From positions 310,001 through 374,000 of the forward strand of contig NZ_JACHZQ010000003.1 in the NCBI RefSeq assembly GCF_014193655.1: a DNA stretch of 64,000 nucleotides. The letters run 5' to 3'. Source of the stretch: Rhizobium sp. BK313. Its GTDB lineage: Bacteria > Pseudomonadota > Alphaproteobacteria > Rhizobiales > Rhizobiaceae. The translations under genes and the position numbers were made by a program. Numbering within the stretch: position 1 is the stretch's first letter; every line of letters starts with the position of its first letter. The notes under the pieces were generated by a model, which saw only the letters and a list, made by a program, of their open reading frames with translations, searched no databases and was not told where the DNA came from. This document shows positions 26,031 through 34,391 of this stretch, piece by piece.

Positions 26031-26708
26031 TTAGCCCTTGATGCCCAGCCAGATGACGTGACGCGCGCCGCTCTTGCCATTGGCGCGCGTATTGACCACC
26101 TCGGCAGCAAAACCGCTGTCGCGTAGACGTCTTGTAAAGCGCTCGTCAGGCCCCGAAGACCAGACAGCGAGGACGCCTCCCGGCCGCAGCGCACCATGGG
26201 CCGCCTTTAGCCCCTGATAGTCGTAGAGGCCGTCATTGGCCTCGTGCGTGATGCCGTCGGGGCCGTTGTCGACGTCAAGCAGAATGGCGTCATAAGCCGC
26301 CTTGCTGGTGCGGATAAGCGGGCGAACATCGCCTTCGTGGATGGCGACACGCGGGTCGTCGAGGCAATTGTCGAAGACGGTAGCCATCGGTCCGCGCGCC
26401 CAGGCAATGACCGCGGGAACCAGCTCCGCAACCGTAACCCTGGCGTCATCGCCCAATTCGCCGAGGGCAGCCCGCAGCGTAAAGCCCATGCCGAGCCCGC
26501 CGATCAGGATGTGCGGTGCAGCTTGGCCTCGGATTTTTTCGCAAGAGAGCGTCGCCAGCGCCCGCTCCGAGCCGCTGAGGCGGCTGTTCATCAACTCGTT
26601 GGTGCCGAGCATGATCGAAAATTCCTGGCCGCGCTGCTTCAGGCGCAACTCACCGCCGCCATTCGGAATTTTCGCGGTGTCTAACAGGGTCCAGGGGATC
26701 ACGGGCAA
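26031..26708 (-). CDS. Spermidine-synthase-like methyltransferase-fold protein
   Basis: 225 residues. The Rossmann fold of spermidine synthases is present: ILIGGLGMGFTLRAAL (~67-82), the acidic strand VTVAELVPAVIAW and LLDVDNGPDG. The usual polyamine-site residues of SpeE are not obvious. It is best called a SAM-dependent methyltransferase/spermidine-synthase-like protein of unknown role. It lies 64 bases after the urocanase-family gene on the same strand and could be read from that operon, though the link is not compelling. Confidence 0.78.
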   Translation of the reverse strand: MPVIPWTLLDTAKIPNGGGELRLKQRGQEFSIMLGTNELMNSRLSGSERALATLSCEKIRGQAAPHILIGGLGMGFTLRAALGELGDDARVTVAELVPAVIAWARGPMATVFDNCLDDPRVAIHEGDVRPLIRTSKAAYDAILLDVDNGPDGITHEANDGLYDYQGLKAAHGALRPGGVLAVWSSGPDERFTRRLRDSGFAAEVVNTRANGKSGARHVIWLGIKG

Positions 26709-26772
26709 CTCTCATAAGAGGGAGGATTTGCCCGCGACCATAAACTGTCGGAATGCGGAAAGACAGCGGCCC

Positions 26773-28434
26773 TTACCCGAGACGGATGTAGGGCACATCC
26801 TTCTTCGCCACTTCGTCCAGCGCCTCTTCATACCCGGCATCGGCATAACGCATGACGCCGAGCGCCGTGTCGTTGGTCAAGGCGTGATCGAGCCGTTCGT
26901 CAGCGTCTGGGGTGCCATCGGCAACGACGGTGACGCCGCAGCTCGTCATGTAGCCCGCATAGCCGCCGCCGCCGGAATGGACGACAACGAGATCCGCCAT
27001 CGATGAGCAGAGCATCATCGCATCGATCAGCGGCCAGTCTGCAATCGCGTCGGAGCCGTCCTTCATCCGCTCTGTCATGATGTTCGGATGCGCCATGGCA
27101 CCGGCATCGAGATGGTCCCGCGAGAAGGCGACCGGTCCCTTGAGCTCGCCACTCGCGACCAGCTCATTGACCCGGCGTGCAAGGGCGGTGCGCTCGCCAT
27201 GCCCAAGCCAGGCAATACGCGCCGGCAGGCCTTCGAAGGGCACATGCTCCCGGGCAAGACGGATCCAGTTGGTGATGATCTTGTTGTCGGGGAACATCTC
27301 CAGCAGCAGATCGTCTATGCGGGCGATGTCGCTTTCCTCGCCTGATAGCGCCATCCAGCGGAAGGGACCGATGGCACGGGCAAACAGCGGCCTCAGATAG
27401 GCTTCGGTGAAAATCGGGATATCGAAGGCGTTGGCGACGCCGCCTTCCTTCGCTTGGGTGCGGATCAGATTGCCGTTGTCGAAAACTTCCGAGCCCTTCT
27501 TCTGGAAGTTGAGCATGGCTTTGACATGCTCGACGATGGATGCGCGGCTGGCGGCCATAAGCTGGCCCTGGCCGTCGTCGCGCAGGTCCTTGACCTGTTG
27601 CAGGCTCATGCCCTTCGGCACGTAGCCGTAGACAAGGTCATGCGCCGATGTCTGGTCGGTGACAATATCAGGCACGATCCCGCGCCGCGCGATCTCGGGA
27701 TAGATCTCCGCCGCATTGCCGACGAGGCCCACGGAAAGTGCCCGCTTTTCCTTCACCGCCGCGTCGATCATCGCAAGGGCCGAATCGAGGTCCGGCGCGA
27801 TCTCCTGAAGATAGCCGATCTGCTGGCGCTTCCTGGCGCGCTCAGCGTCGATATCGACACAAAGGATGGCAGCGCCTGCCATACGGCCGGCAAGCGGCTG
27901 CGCACCGCCCATGCCACCGAGGCCGGCAGTCAGCACGAAACGGCCGAAGAGATCGCCGCCGAAGCGCCGCTCAGCAATGCGCATGAAGATTTCATAGGTG
28001 CCCTGGATGACGCCCTGGCTGCCGATATATTGCCAGGCGCCAGCTGTGAGCCCGCCCCAGCAGATCAGACCCTTGCGCTGTAGCTCATAGAAGACTTCGG
28101 CCTTCGCCCATTGTCCAACGATGTTGCAATTCGCCATGATCACCAGCGGTGCTTTCGCATGCGTGCGCACCAGCCCGATCGGCTTGCCGGATTGGATCAG
28201 CAGCGTCTGGTCCTCATCCATCTCGGTCAGGGCCTTGACGATGCCCTTGTGCGCAGCCCAATTGCGTGCTGCCTTGCCGAGCGCAGCATAGACCACGAGA
28301 TTGTCCGGATCTTCGCCGACCGAGAGTACGTTTTCGAGCAGTCGCAGTAATGCCTCCTGCCGCCAGCCCTTGGCGCGCAGCTCAGGACCGCCCGGGATAG
28401 GGAATTTCGGATGACGTGGATTGGCTTTCGGCAT
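26773..28434 (-). CDS. Urocanase-family hydratase, probable thiourocanate hydratase
   Basis: 553 residues, the length of urocanate hydratases, with the NAD-binding LTAGLGGMGGAQPLAG (168-183), VTDQTSAHD and LRPLFxRxIGPFRW segments. Two signature positions differ from true HutU. The cysteine of LFCRGIGPFRW is Ala352 here. The glycine loop near 485-500 reads HSGGGGYAGYM, where HutU has HHGGGVGMGFS. It is last in an operon with a lyase, two metal hydrolases and a DUF917 protein, which matches the ergothioneine catabolic pathway. There this enzyme hydrates thiourocanate to a thiohydantoin propionate. Ordinary urocanase activity is the alternative. Annotation pipelines will probably call it hutU. 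Confidence 0.8.
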   Translation of the reverse strand: MPKANPRHPKFPIPGGPELRAKGWRQEALLRLLENVLSVGEDPDNLVVYAALGKAARNWAAHKGIVKALTEMDEDQTLLIQSGKPIGLVRTHAKAPLVIMANCNIVGQWAKAEVFYELQRKGLICWGGLTAGAWQYIGSQGVIQGTYEIFMRIAERRFGGDLFGRFVLTAGLGGMGGAQPLAGRMAGAAILCVDIDAERARKRQQIGYLQEIAPDLDSALAMIDAAVKEKRALSVGLVGNAAEIYPEIARRGIVPDIVTDQTSAHDLVYGYVPKGMSLQQVKDLRDDGQGQLMAASRASIVEHVKAMLNFQKKGSEVFDNGNLIRTQAKEGGVANAFDIPIFTEAYLRPLFARAIGPFRWMALSGEESDIARIDDLLLEMFPDNKIITNWIRLAREHVPFEGLPARIAWLGHGERTALARRVNELVASGELKGPVAFSRDHLDAGAMAHPNIMTERMKDGSDAIADWPLIDAMMLCSSMADLVVVHSGGGGYAGYMTSCGVTVVADGTPDADERLDHALTNDTALGVMRYADAGYEEALDEVAKKDVPYIRLG

Positions 28435-28474
28435 GGAATTCCCTTCCCTGATTGATCGTTATTTCGGAAGCTTT

Positions 28475-28804
28475 TTATTTCGGAGGCAAGGCTTCGGCGA
28501 AATCCAGTGCCGCAATCAGCAGCCGCTTGCGCAGCATGTCGTTGCCATAGGCCCCAGGGCCAGCGCGCACCCAGCCCTGCATCTCACGCGCGCCGGACAG
28601 CATCCGCTTGATGTCGGGCAGCGCTAGCGCCCAGGCGTCGTTGCCCTTGCCGAGGCGCACCAGCATCCCATCCTCGCGCGCGCCGCAGAGGAGATGGCCG
28701 TTGAGAAGAAAGGCCCGGCCGCCGAACATCGCTTTTTCGCTGAGCCCCGGCCGTTGCCCGAGTTCCTCTCTCAGCAATTCCTCAAGACCTGCGTCGCGGG
28801 CCAT
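28475..28804 (-). CDS. TfoX/Sxy N-terminal-domain-like small protein
   Basis: 109 residues. The pattern SEKAMFGGRAFLLNGHLLCG followed by MLVRLGK and the GPGAYGNDMLRKRLLIAALDFAE tail fits the stand-alone TfoX N-terminal domain. Such proteins are widespread and of unknown biochemical role; only some control competence. It is embedded between the DUF917 gene (18-base gap) and the urocanase-family gene (40-base gap), all on the minus strand, so it is part of the operon. A link to ergothioneine breakdown is not described to my knowledge. Confidence 0.75.
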   Translation of the reverse strand: MARDAGLEELLREELGQRPGLSEKAMFGGRAFLLNGHLLCGAREDGMLVRLGKGNDAWALALPDIKRMLSGAREMQGWVRAGPGAYGNDMLRKRLLIAALDFAEALPPK

Positions 28805-28822
28805 TGCCTTCTCCCCGTGTTG

Positions 28823-29923
28823 TCAGCCTCTCTTGCCGGCGAGGGCGTATTTGGCGATCTCGATGCCCATCGCCTTTTCGACAGACGGATAGACGGTCGG
28901 ATCCAGCACGCTCGCCGAGAGCGGGATGATGTCCATCGGCACATGCAGGATGAAGACGTGCATGCCCTCATGCAACTGGCCGACGCTCAAGGGCTCGCCC
29001 TCTGGAGACAGCGTGGTGATGACCGAGGGGAATGTCGCCAGGCGCTTACCATTGGCATCTTCGACCGCCATGTATTCGTTCATCACATGCATGGTGACGG
29101 CCTTCTCGCCGGCACCGACCGTGATGGTGCCGATGTCGAAGGCTTCCTTGGTATAGACAACGTCCTTTTTGCCGATCGTGCCTTCGGCGAGGATATGACC
29201 GCCGGTCGTCTTGCAGATCGCGTCGATGACGGCGCTGCCCCCCTTTTTCTCCGCCTCGATGATCGCTTCGCCGAGCGACAGCGCCATGGAGATGCCGCCG
29301 AGGGCCGCGTGGGTGCGCACATAGGAGGCGCGCAGCGGATTGCGGCAGGAGGCGATGAAGCCGCCGGACTGGTCGGAGGCGGCGCGCAGAATCGGCGAAA
29401 TCTTCGCAGTCGCACCTTTCACCACCAATTCGATATAGCGGTTTTCGGCGCGGTTGCCGCCGACGGCGGTCTGGATCATCTGCTCGGGCGAACCGGCCAT
29501 GCCGATCGAGCCCATATCGCCGGTCGGATGCGCGCGGATGTCGCCGACGGCGTCCACGACCTTGGTGCCGAGAATAGCCGAGGGTAGCCAGCCGTTCAGC
29601 GTCGACGACCGGCCGTTCTGGCCGATGATCAGGCCGGAAAGCTTCTCGCCGAGTTCGTCCTGCAGGAGCTGGACGGCCTTCACATAGTCGATGCCCTGCA
29701 TCTCCCAGGGCGTGGTGGACGCCGGCGCGCCGATGGCAGCCGCCGTCGCGATCCAGTCGTTGTCGTCGAGCTCTTCGATCGACACCAGCTCCGGCTTGCC
29801 GACATTGACGGCCGCATAACCGAGCATGCGGCCGTGATCGGCCCAGCCGCCACCACCGGCCGCATAAACGGAGCCGCCTTTGACAGCCGCCTCGACATCC
29901 TTCGCAACGAGTATGCGTCCCAT
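28823..29923 (-). CDS. DUF917 protein, probable thiohydantoin desulfurase
   Basis: 366 residues, DUF917 (PF06032) family: N-terminal GGGGWADHGRML, the VSIEELDDNDW region and a GDMGSIGMAGSPEQM segment. DUF917 genes usually accompany hydantoinase or oxoprolinase genes. In the five-step ergothioneine pathway a new enzyme type replaces sulfur with oxygen in the thiohydantoin intermediate. This is the only protein of the cluster with no counterpart in histidine or pyrimidine breakdown, so it is the natural candidate. The family assignment is sequence-based; the desulfurase role is inferred from context and memory of the pathway. Confidence 0.75.
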   Translation of the reverse strand: MGRILVAKDVEAAVKGGSVYAAGGGGWADHGRMLGYAAVNVGKPELVSIEELDDNDWIATAAAIGAPASTTPWEMQGIDYVKAVQLLQDELGEKLSGLIIGQNGRSSTLNGWLPSAILGTKVVDAVGDIRAHPTGDMGSIGMAGSPEQMIQTAVGGNRAENRYIELVVKGATAKISPILRAASDQSGGFIASCRNPLRASYVRTHAALGGISMALSLGEAIIEAEKKGGSAVIDAICKTTGGHILAEGTIGKKDVVYTKEAFDIGTITVGAGEKAVTMHVMNEYMAVEDANGKRLATFPSVITTLSPEGEPLSVGQLHEGMHVFILHVPMDIIPLSASVLDPTVYPSVEKAMGIEIAKYALAGKRG

Positions 29924-29939
29924 TTGGCTACTCCTGATC

Positions 29940-31211
29940 TCAGCCGGTTTTCTTCAAGGTTTTGTCCATGTCGCGCACCGCTTCAAACAGCACGGCGGCG
30001 CCCATGGCGATGTCGTCATTCTCGGCCCATTCGTCTGCTGAGTGACTGCGGCCATCCTTGCAGGGCACGAAGATCATCGCTGCCGGCGCCACCTTGGCGA
30101 TCCAGGCCGTATCGTGGCCGGCGCCGGACGCCATGCGCCGATGCTTCGCCCCAACCGTTTCGCATGCTCGCTCCAGCGTTTCGAGCAGGCCGGCATCGCC
30201 CGGCGTCGGAAAATTGTCTGAGACGCGGACGGGCGGCTTGATGGTCACTCCGTAAGCCGTAGCTATCTTTTGCACAGCACCATCGATCCAGGTTAAGAAG
30301 AGTTCCATGTCCTCGCGGATCTCGGCGCGACCGTCGATCAGCAGCACGACTTTGGACGGCACCACGTTAGCGGCATTTGGCTCGATGCGGAATTCGCCCA
30401 CGGTGGCGGCGAAATGGCCCGGCGTCTGCGCCTGCTCCGCCGCCCGCTGCCTGATGTCGAGTACCAGCTGCGAGGCTGCCACCAGCGCGTCCGCGCGCCG
30501 GTCCATCGGCGTGGTGCCTGCATGATCGGCACGACCTTCGACGGTGATTTCGATGCGGGTGATGCCGGCGATCGCGGTGACGATGCCGATATCCTTGTTC
30601 TCCGCTTCCAGCACCGGTCCCTGCTCGATATGCAGCTCCAGGAAGCCTGCGAGATCCGGGCGCTTCTGGGCGAGGAGCACCGAAGGGTCGCCGCCGACCT
30701 CAGCAATGCCTTGGGAAAGCGTGCGGTCGCCGCTGGTGCGGCTGAGCCATGCCTCGGGAATTTGCCCGGTCATCCCACGGCTGCCGATGCAGGAGACTCC
30801 GAAGATGCTGACTTCCTCGGCGAGGAAATCAACGATCTCCAGATCATGGTCCAGTTGAATGCCCTGATCTTTCAAGGCGCGCGCAACTTCCAGCGCCGAG
30901 ATCGTGCCGGCAATGCCGTCGAAGCGGCCGCCATCGGGCACGGTGTCGGAATGCGAGCCGACCATGATCGTGCCGAGGCCGGGTTTTGCGCCGGCGCGGC
31001 GGCCGATCAGATTGCCGCTGGCATCGATGCGGGTTTCCAGCCCCGCCGCTTTCATGCGCGCCTCGATGTAAGCACGGCCTTCCAGAAACAGCGGCGAGAA
31101 AGCGCGTCGTGTCCAGGGGTGATCGGGTTCGGTGATCCCTGCCAGCGCTTCGATATCTTCGGCGATGCGATCGGCGTTGACGGGCAGATTGTGGCGTTTC
31201 GATTGGTTCAT
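29940..31211 (-). CDS. M20-family N-carbamoyl-L-amino-acid hydrolase (probable N-carbamoyl-glutamate amidohydrolase)
   Basis: 423 residues from the ATG ending at 31211, which overlaps the stop of the preceding gene (ATGA). A longer reading frame upstream lies inside that gene. Metal ligands of the family are visible: His87 and Asp98 (GSHSDTVPDGGRFDG), Glu132-Glu133 (LAEEVSIFG), His194 (ELHIEQGPV) and the C-terminal SHSADEW. It belongs to the HyuC/AmaB/beta-ureidopropionase group. In the proposed pathway it releases CO2 and ammonia from N-carbamoyl-glutamate to give glutamate. Allantoate amidohydrolase is the main alternative, but no uricase or ureidoglycolate genes are nearby. Confidence 0.85.
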   Translation of the reverse strand: MNQSKRHNLPVNADRIAEDIEALAGITEPDHPWTRRAFSPLFLEGRAYIEARMKAAGLETRIDASGNLIGRRAGAKPGLGTIMVGSHSDTVPDGGRFDGIAGTISALEVARALKDQGIQLDHDLEIVDFLAEEVSIFGVSCIGSRGMTGQIPEAWLSRTSGDRTLSQGIAEVGGDPSVLLAQKRPDLAGFLELHIEQGPVLEAENKDIGIVTAIAGITRIEITVEGRADHAGTTPMDRRADALVAASQLVLDIRQRAAEQAQTPGHFAATVGEFRIEPNAANVVPSKVVLLIDGRAEIREDMELFLTWIDGAVQKIATAYGVTIKPPVRVSDNFPTPGDAGLLETLERACETVGAKHRRMASGAGHDTAWIAKVAPAAMIFVPCKDGRSHSADEWAENDDIAMGAAVLFEAVRDMDKTLKKTG

Positions 31212-32593
31212 CAGGCGGTCTCTCCGGCGATAATCTGGCGAGGAAGCGGGCGGACAAATCTGCCGCTGCCCGGCTCGGCCAGCACTGTGTTTTCGTCGGT
31301 AATCCGCTTGCCTCTGAGATAGGTGGCGGATACCGACCAAGGCAGGCGGATACCGTTATAGGGACTCCAGCCGACGACATTGTTGCCGCTCGAAGCGGCG
31401 TCATAGACGGTTTCGCGCGGTTCCAACACAACGATGTCGGCATCCTTGCCCGGCGTCAGCGCGCCCTTGATATGGTCGAGGCGAAAATGTTTGGCGGGGT
31501 TCTCCGCCATGAGCTTCGCCGCCCAGGTGAGCGGCACACCGCGTTCCAACGCGCCTTTGACGAAGAGCGGCACCATGACTTCCAGGCCCGGCACGCCCGA
31601 TGCATTCGCCAGCATATCCGGGTTGGTCTTGCGGTTCTCCGACCAACTGACGTGGTCGGTTGATACCAACCAGACATTGCCTTCCGCCACCTTGCGCCAC
31701 AATGTCTCCACTTCGGCGCGCGGGCGGATCGGCGGATTGATCTTTGCCTTGCCGCCGAGGCGCTTCACGTCGTTTTCCTCGTCCAGCGTCAGATAGTGGA
31801 TGCAGCACTCCACCGTCGCCTCGAAACCGTCGCGGCGGTAGGCGCGGGCGATATCGTAGCCGCGGCCGAGCGAACAATGCACCACATGCGCCGGGCAGCC
31901 GGTATTCGCGCCCGTTTCGAAGATCGTGTGCATGGCAAGCAGTTCGGTGATTGGCGGCCGGGACAGGCCGTGTGCGCGGTAATCTGTGATGCCGCTGGCC
32001 TTCACCTGTTCCATGTAGGTCCGAACCGCTTCATCGTCCTCATTGTGCACGCCGGCCGTCAGCCCGGTCGGTGCGATCGCCGCAAAGCAGGCGTCGAGCA
32101 GGGCAGGGGGGATGCGCGGGAAGCGCTTCGGGTCCGTGCCGAAGGTCGAGAATTTGAAGGCAGCGACGCCGGCCTCGACCATTTCGGCTATGCGCGCCAC
32201 GCCTTCTTCCGGGTCGACCGTGCCGTAAAGCGCGAAGTCGACGCGGGCTTGTGGCGAGGCGTGATCGATCTTCTTCTTCACGGCTGCCGCCGAACAGACG
32301 AGATTGCCTTCGTCATAGGGCATGTCGACGATGGTGGTGACGCCGCCCGCCGCTGCCGAGCGGGTCGACCAGATGAAGTCTTCCTGGTTCTTTTGCGAGA
32401 GCGAATGCACTTGGGCGTCGATCGCGCCGGGCAAGATCAGTGCTTTTCCGAGCAAATGCCGTTCGCGCCCTCCGGGCGGGGTGCCGATGCCGATTTGGAC
32501 GACCTTGCCGTCTCGCACGGCGACATAGCCCCCTTCCACGATACGCTCGGGCAGAACCACCGTGCCCTGCAAAACGAGATCGAAGTCAGCCAT
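31211..32593 (-). CDS. Dihydropyrimidinase/allantoinase-family amidohydrolase (probable hydantoin-propionate hydrolase)
   Basis: 460 residues, cyclic amidohydrolase fold. Ligands found: carboxylated Lys147 (AFKFSTFG), His183 (GVHNEDD), His239 in HVVHCS, and Asp313 (STDHVSW). The first metal motif, usually HxH, reads Q-V-H (Gln61, His63), so one expected histidine is replaced. It would open the hydantoin ring formed after desulfurisation, giving N-carbamoyl-glutamate. Its stop overlaps the next start (ATGA) and it starts 27 bases after the lyase gene, so coupling is tight. Allantoinase is an alternative reading. Confidence 0.85.
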   Translation of the reverse strand: MADFDLVLQGTVVLPERIVEGGYVAVRDGKVVQIGIGTPPGGRERHLLGKALILPGAIDAQVHSLSQKNQEDFIWSTRSAAAGGVTTIVDMPYDEGNLVCSAAAVKKKIDHASPQARVDFALYGTVDPEEGVARIAEMVEAGVAAFKFSTFGTDPKRFPRIPPALLDACFAAIAPTGLTAGVHNEDDEAVRTYMEQVKASGITDYRAHGLSRPPITELLAMHTIFETGANTGCPAHVVHCSLGRGYDIARAYRRDGFEATVECCIHYLTLDEENDVKRLGGKAKINPPIRPRAEVETLWRKVAEGNVWLVSTDHVSWSENRKTNPDMLANASGVPGLEVMVPLFVKGALERGVPLTWAAKLMAENPAKHFRLDHIKGALTPGKDADIVVLEPRETVYDAASSGNNVVGWSPYNGIRLPWSVSATYLRGKRITDENTVLAEPGSGRFVRPLPRQIIAGETA

Positions 32594-32620
32594 ATCCAGT
32601 CTCTCCGTTCACCGGTTTGT

Positions 32621-34204
32621 TCAGATCGCGACGGCTTCGCGATAAAGCCGTTCTTCGACCCGCTCGAGCGAGCCGAGGGCGAAGAAGTCATCATAGGCGA
32701 GGATCGGCGCATGGGCGATCATCTCGGATACGAAGGCCTCGGAGGCCAGTTCCTCTTCGATCGCTTCGACTTCAGCCGAAAGTGGCCGGTCGACGACATA
32801 GAAGTCGGCATGTTTGCGCACGACGTCGTAAAGCATGCGGGCCACGCCTTCCGGCTTGTCGCCGAGAATGTCTATCGCCTGCGCCGAGAGCAGGGCTTCC
32901 AGCGCCGCAAGGCGTTTCAGTGCACGCATCTGCCGCTCGAAACGTTCGATGACCAGCGGCAGGAAAGCGGCTTCATCCTCCATGCCGGCGGCCACGACCA
33001 GCGACTGCGCCGATACCGGATTGGACATGGACAGCACCCGCGAGAAGATCTCGCCGGCAAGCTTGATGATTGGGCCGAAGCCGGTAGCGATTTTGCCCTC
33101 CGGCACGAGGTTGACAGGCAGGCCGCGCCGTTGACCGTTGCCGAGCAGGACGCAGCGATTGAAGGCATTGCGCGCCGCATGCGCCATGCAGATGACCGCA
33201 GCCTCGAGCAGGATCGTCACATCGAGCGGCAAGGAGCCACCTGACGTCATGACCCGACCGTCGACGATGACGGGATTGTCGTCCGAGCGACCGGTCGCCG
33301 CCAGGATCTTGTGGCCGGCGGTCAGGAGATTCTCGATCACCGCACCGAAGACCTGGCCGATCATGCGCAGGCTCAACGGGTCCTGTATATGCGTCGCCAC
33401 GGGCCAAGGCCATTCTTCGGAGGCATTGCAGAGCCAGGAGCCGATCAGGGCCTCGCGCGCCGTGCCAACGTGGCGCACTGCGTACCAGGGATCACGCGAG
33501 GAACCGAGGGCACCGGCCGCCATCATGCCGGTCGCGAGCAGCACCCGGATGGAAGAAGCAGCATTGCGGGTCGTCTCGGCCGCAGCCGCGAAGCTCACGG
33601 CGTTGACACTGAGCGAGGCCAGGCTGTCGCGCGGCAGCATCCTCACAGGCTTGATGCCGGCCGCTGCGAACGCATCGGCTGCCTGCATGCGCCGGCCGTG
33701 ATAGACGGCCTCGCCGACCCCGGTCAGCACTGCGCCGATCTGGCCCATCAGGCCGATATCGGCGCAGCCGATCGAACCGGTGCGGCGGACGACGGGAATG
33801 ACATCCGAATGCAGGAGCTGGAGATAGGCGTCGATCAGCTCCGAGGAGCAGCCGACCTGGCCGGTCAGCGCCGTATTGATGCGAATCGCCATGGCATTGC
33901 GCACGACGGACATGGAAAAAGGCGCGCCGGTACCGAAATGATGGGCGCGCACGAGGCCGAGATTGAAGGTGTCGAGGTCTTCGGGCGACCACTCCACATC
34001 CTTCATCGCCCCGACGCCGGTGGTCGAGCCGTAGACGGGCATTCCGGACTGGATCGTGCTTTCGAGAACCTCGCGCGCCGCACGCACGCGAGCCAGGCCG
34101 CTTTCCGATGCCGTAGGCATCACGACCCCAGCGCCGATCCGCACCAGATCGCTGAACCCCAAGGGCTGTCCGGTGAGTTCGATGCCGGCTTTCTGACGCT
34201 CCAT
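32621..34204 (-). CDS. Ammonia-lyase-family enzyme without MIO triad, probable ergothionase
   Basis: 527 residues of the aromatic amino acid/histidine ammonia-lyase fold: Tyr58 in VYGSTTGVG matches the catalytic Tyr loop, and GSIGCADIGLMGQIG (143-157) matches the HAL segment GSVGASGDLAPL. The Ala-Ser-Gly that cyclises to the MIO cofactor is replaced by Cys147-Ala148-Asp149, so MIO cannot form. Ergothionase removes trimethylamine, a good leaving group, from ergothioneine and belongs to this family. First gene of the six-gene operon; strong ribosome site GGAAAGGAG before the ATG. A simple histidase assignment is contradicted by the missing triad. Confidence 0.85.
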   Translation of the reverse strand: MERQKAGIELTGQPLGFSDLVRIGAGVVMPTASESGLARVRAAREVLESTIQSGMPVYGSTTGVGAMKDVEWSPEDLDTFNLGLVRAHHFGTGAPFSMSVVRNAMAIRINTALTGQVGCSSELIDAYLQLLHSDVIPVVRRTGSIGCADIGLMGQIGAVLTGVGEAVYHGRRMQAADAFAAAGIKPVRMLPRDSLASLSVNAVSFAAAAETTRNAASSIRVLLATGMMAAGALGSSRDPWYAVRHVGTAREALIGSWLCNASEEWPWPVATHIQDPLSLRMIGQVFGAVIENLLTAGHKILAATGRSDDNPVIVDGRVMTSGGSLPLDVTILLEAAVICMAHAARNAFNRCVLLGNGQRRGLPVNLVPEGKIATGFGPIIKLAGEIFSRVLSMSNPVSAQSLVVAAGMEDEAAFLPLVIERFERQMRALKRLAALEALLSAQAIDILGDKPEGVARMLYDVVRKHADFYVVDRPLSAEVEAIEEELASEAFVSEMIAHAPILAYDDFFALGSLERVEERLYREAVAI

Positions 34205-34250
34205 GTTGCTATTCTCCTTTCCTGCAAGGCTATGCGAGCATCATTGACAA

Positions 34251-34262
34251 TGGGATATCCCA
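34251..34262. promoter_or_regulatory. Perfect 12-bp palindrome upstream of the ergothioneine-type operon
   Basis: TGGGATATCCCA lies 46 bases before the first gene of the operon (start 34204) in the 187-base gap after ubiB. Its size and position suit an operator for a dimeric regulator. No regulator gene is present in or beside the cluster. Confidence 0.4.
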
Positions 34263-34369
34263 AATGGCGAACACCTGTTGTGCCGCGTATGCAAAAGCAC
34301 GCGCAAAACCCGCTCAGCGCCTTCAATGACGCACTACAACCGAAAGGGGGAGGTATGCATTTCCATTAA

Positions 34370-34382
34370 ACGGCATAGCCGT
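34370..34382 (-). terminator. Weak hairpin after ubiB
   Basis: ACGGC-TAT-GCCGT on the minus strand begins nine bases after the ubiB stop codon (34392) and is followed by TTTAAT. It may end the ubiE-ubiB transcript, but the stem is only five pairs. Confidence 0.3.
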
Positions 34383-34391
34383 AGAAATAGG

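Noticed and set aside
26773..34204. Classical hut (histidine utilisation) operon
   Set aside because: The lyase lacks the MIO triad, the urocanase homologue lacks the active-site Cys, and hutI/hutG-type genes are missing, while DUF917 and hydantoinase/carbamoylase genes are present.
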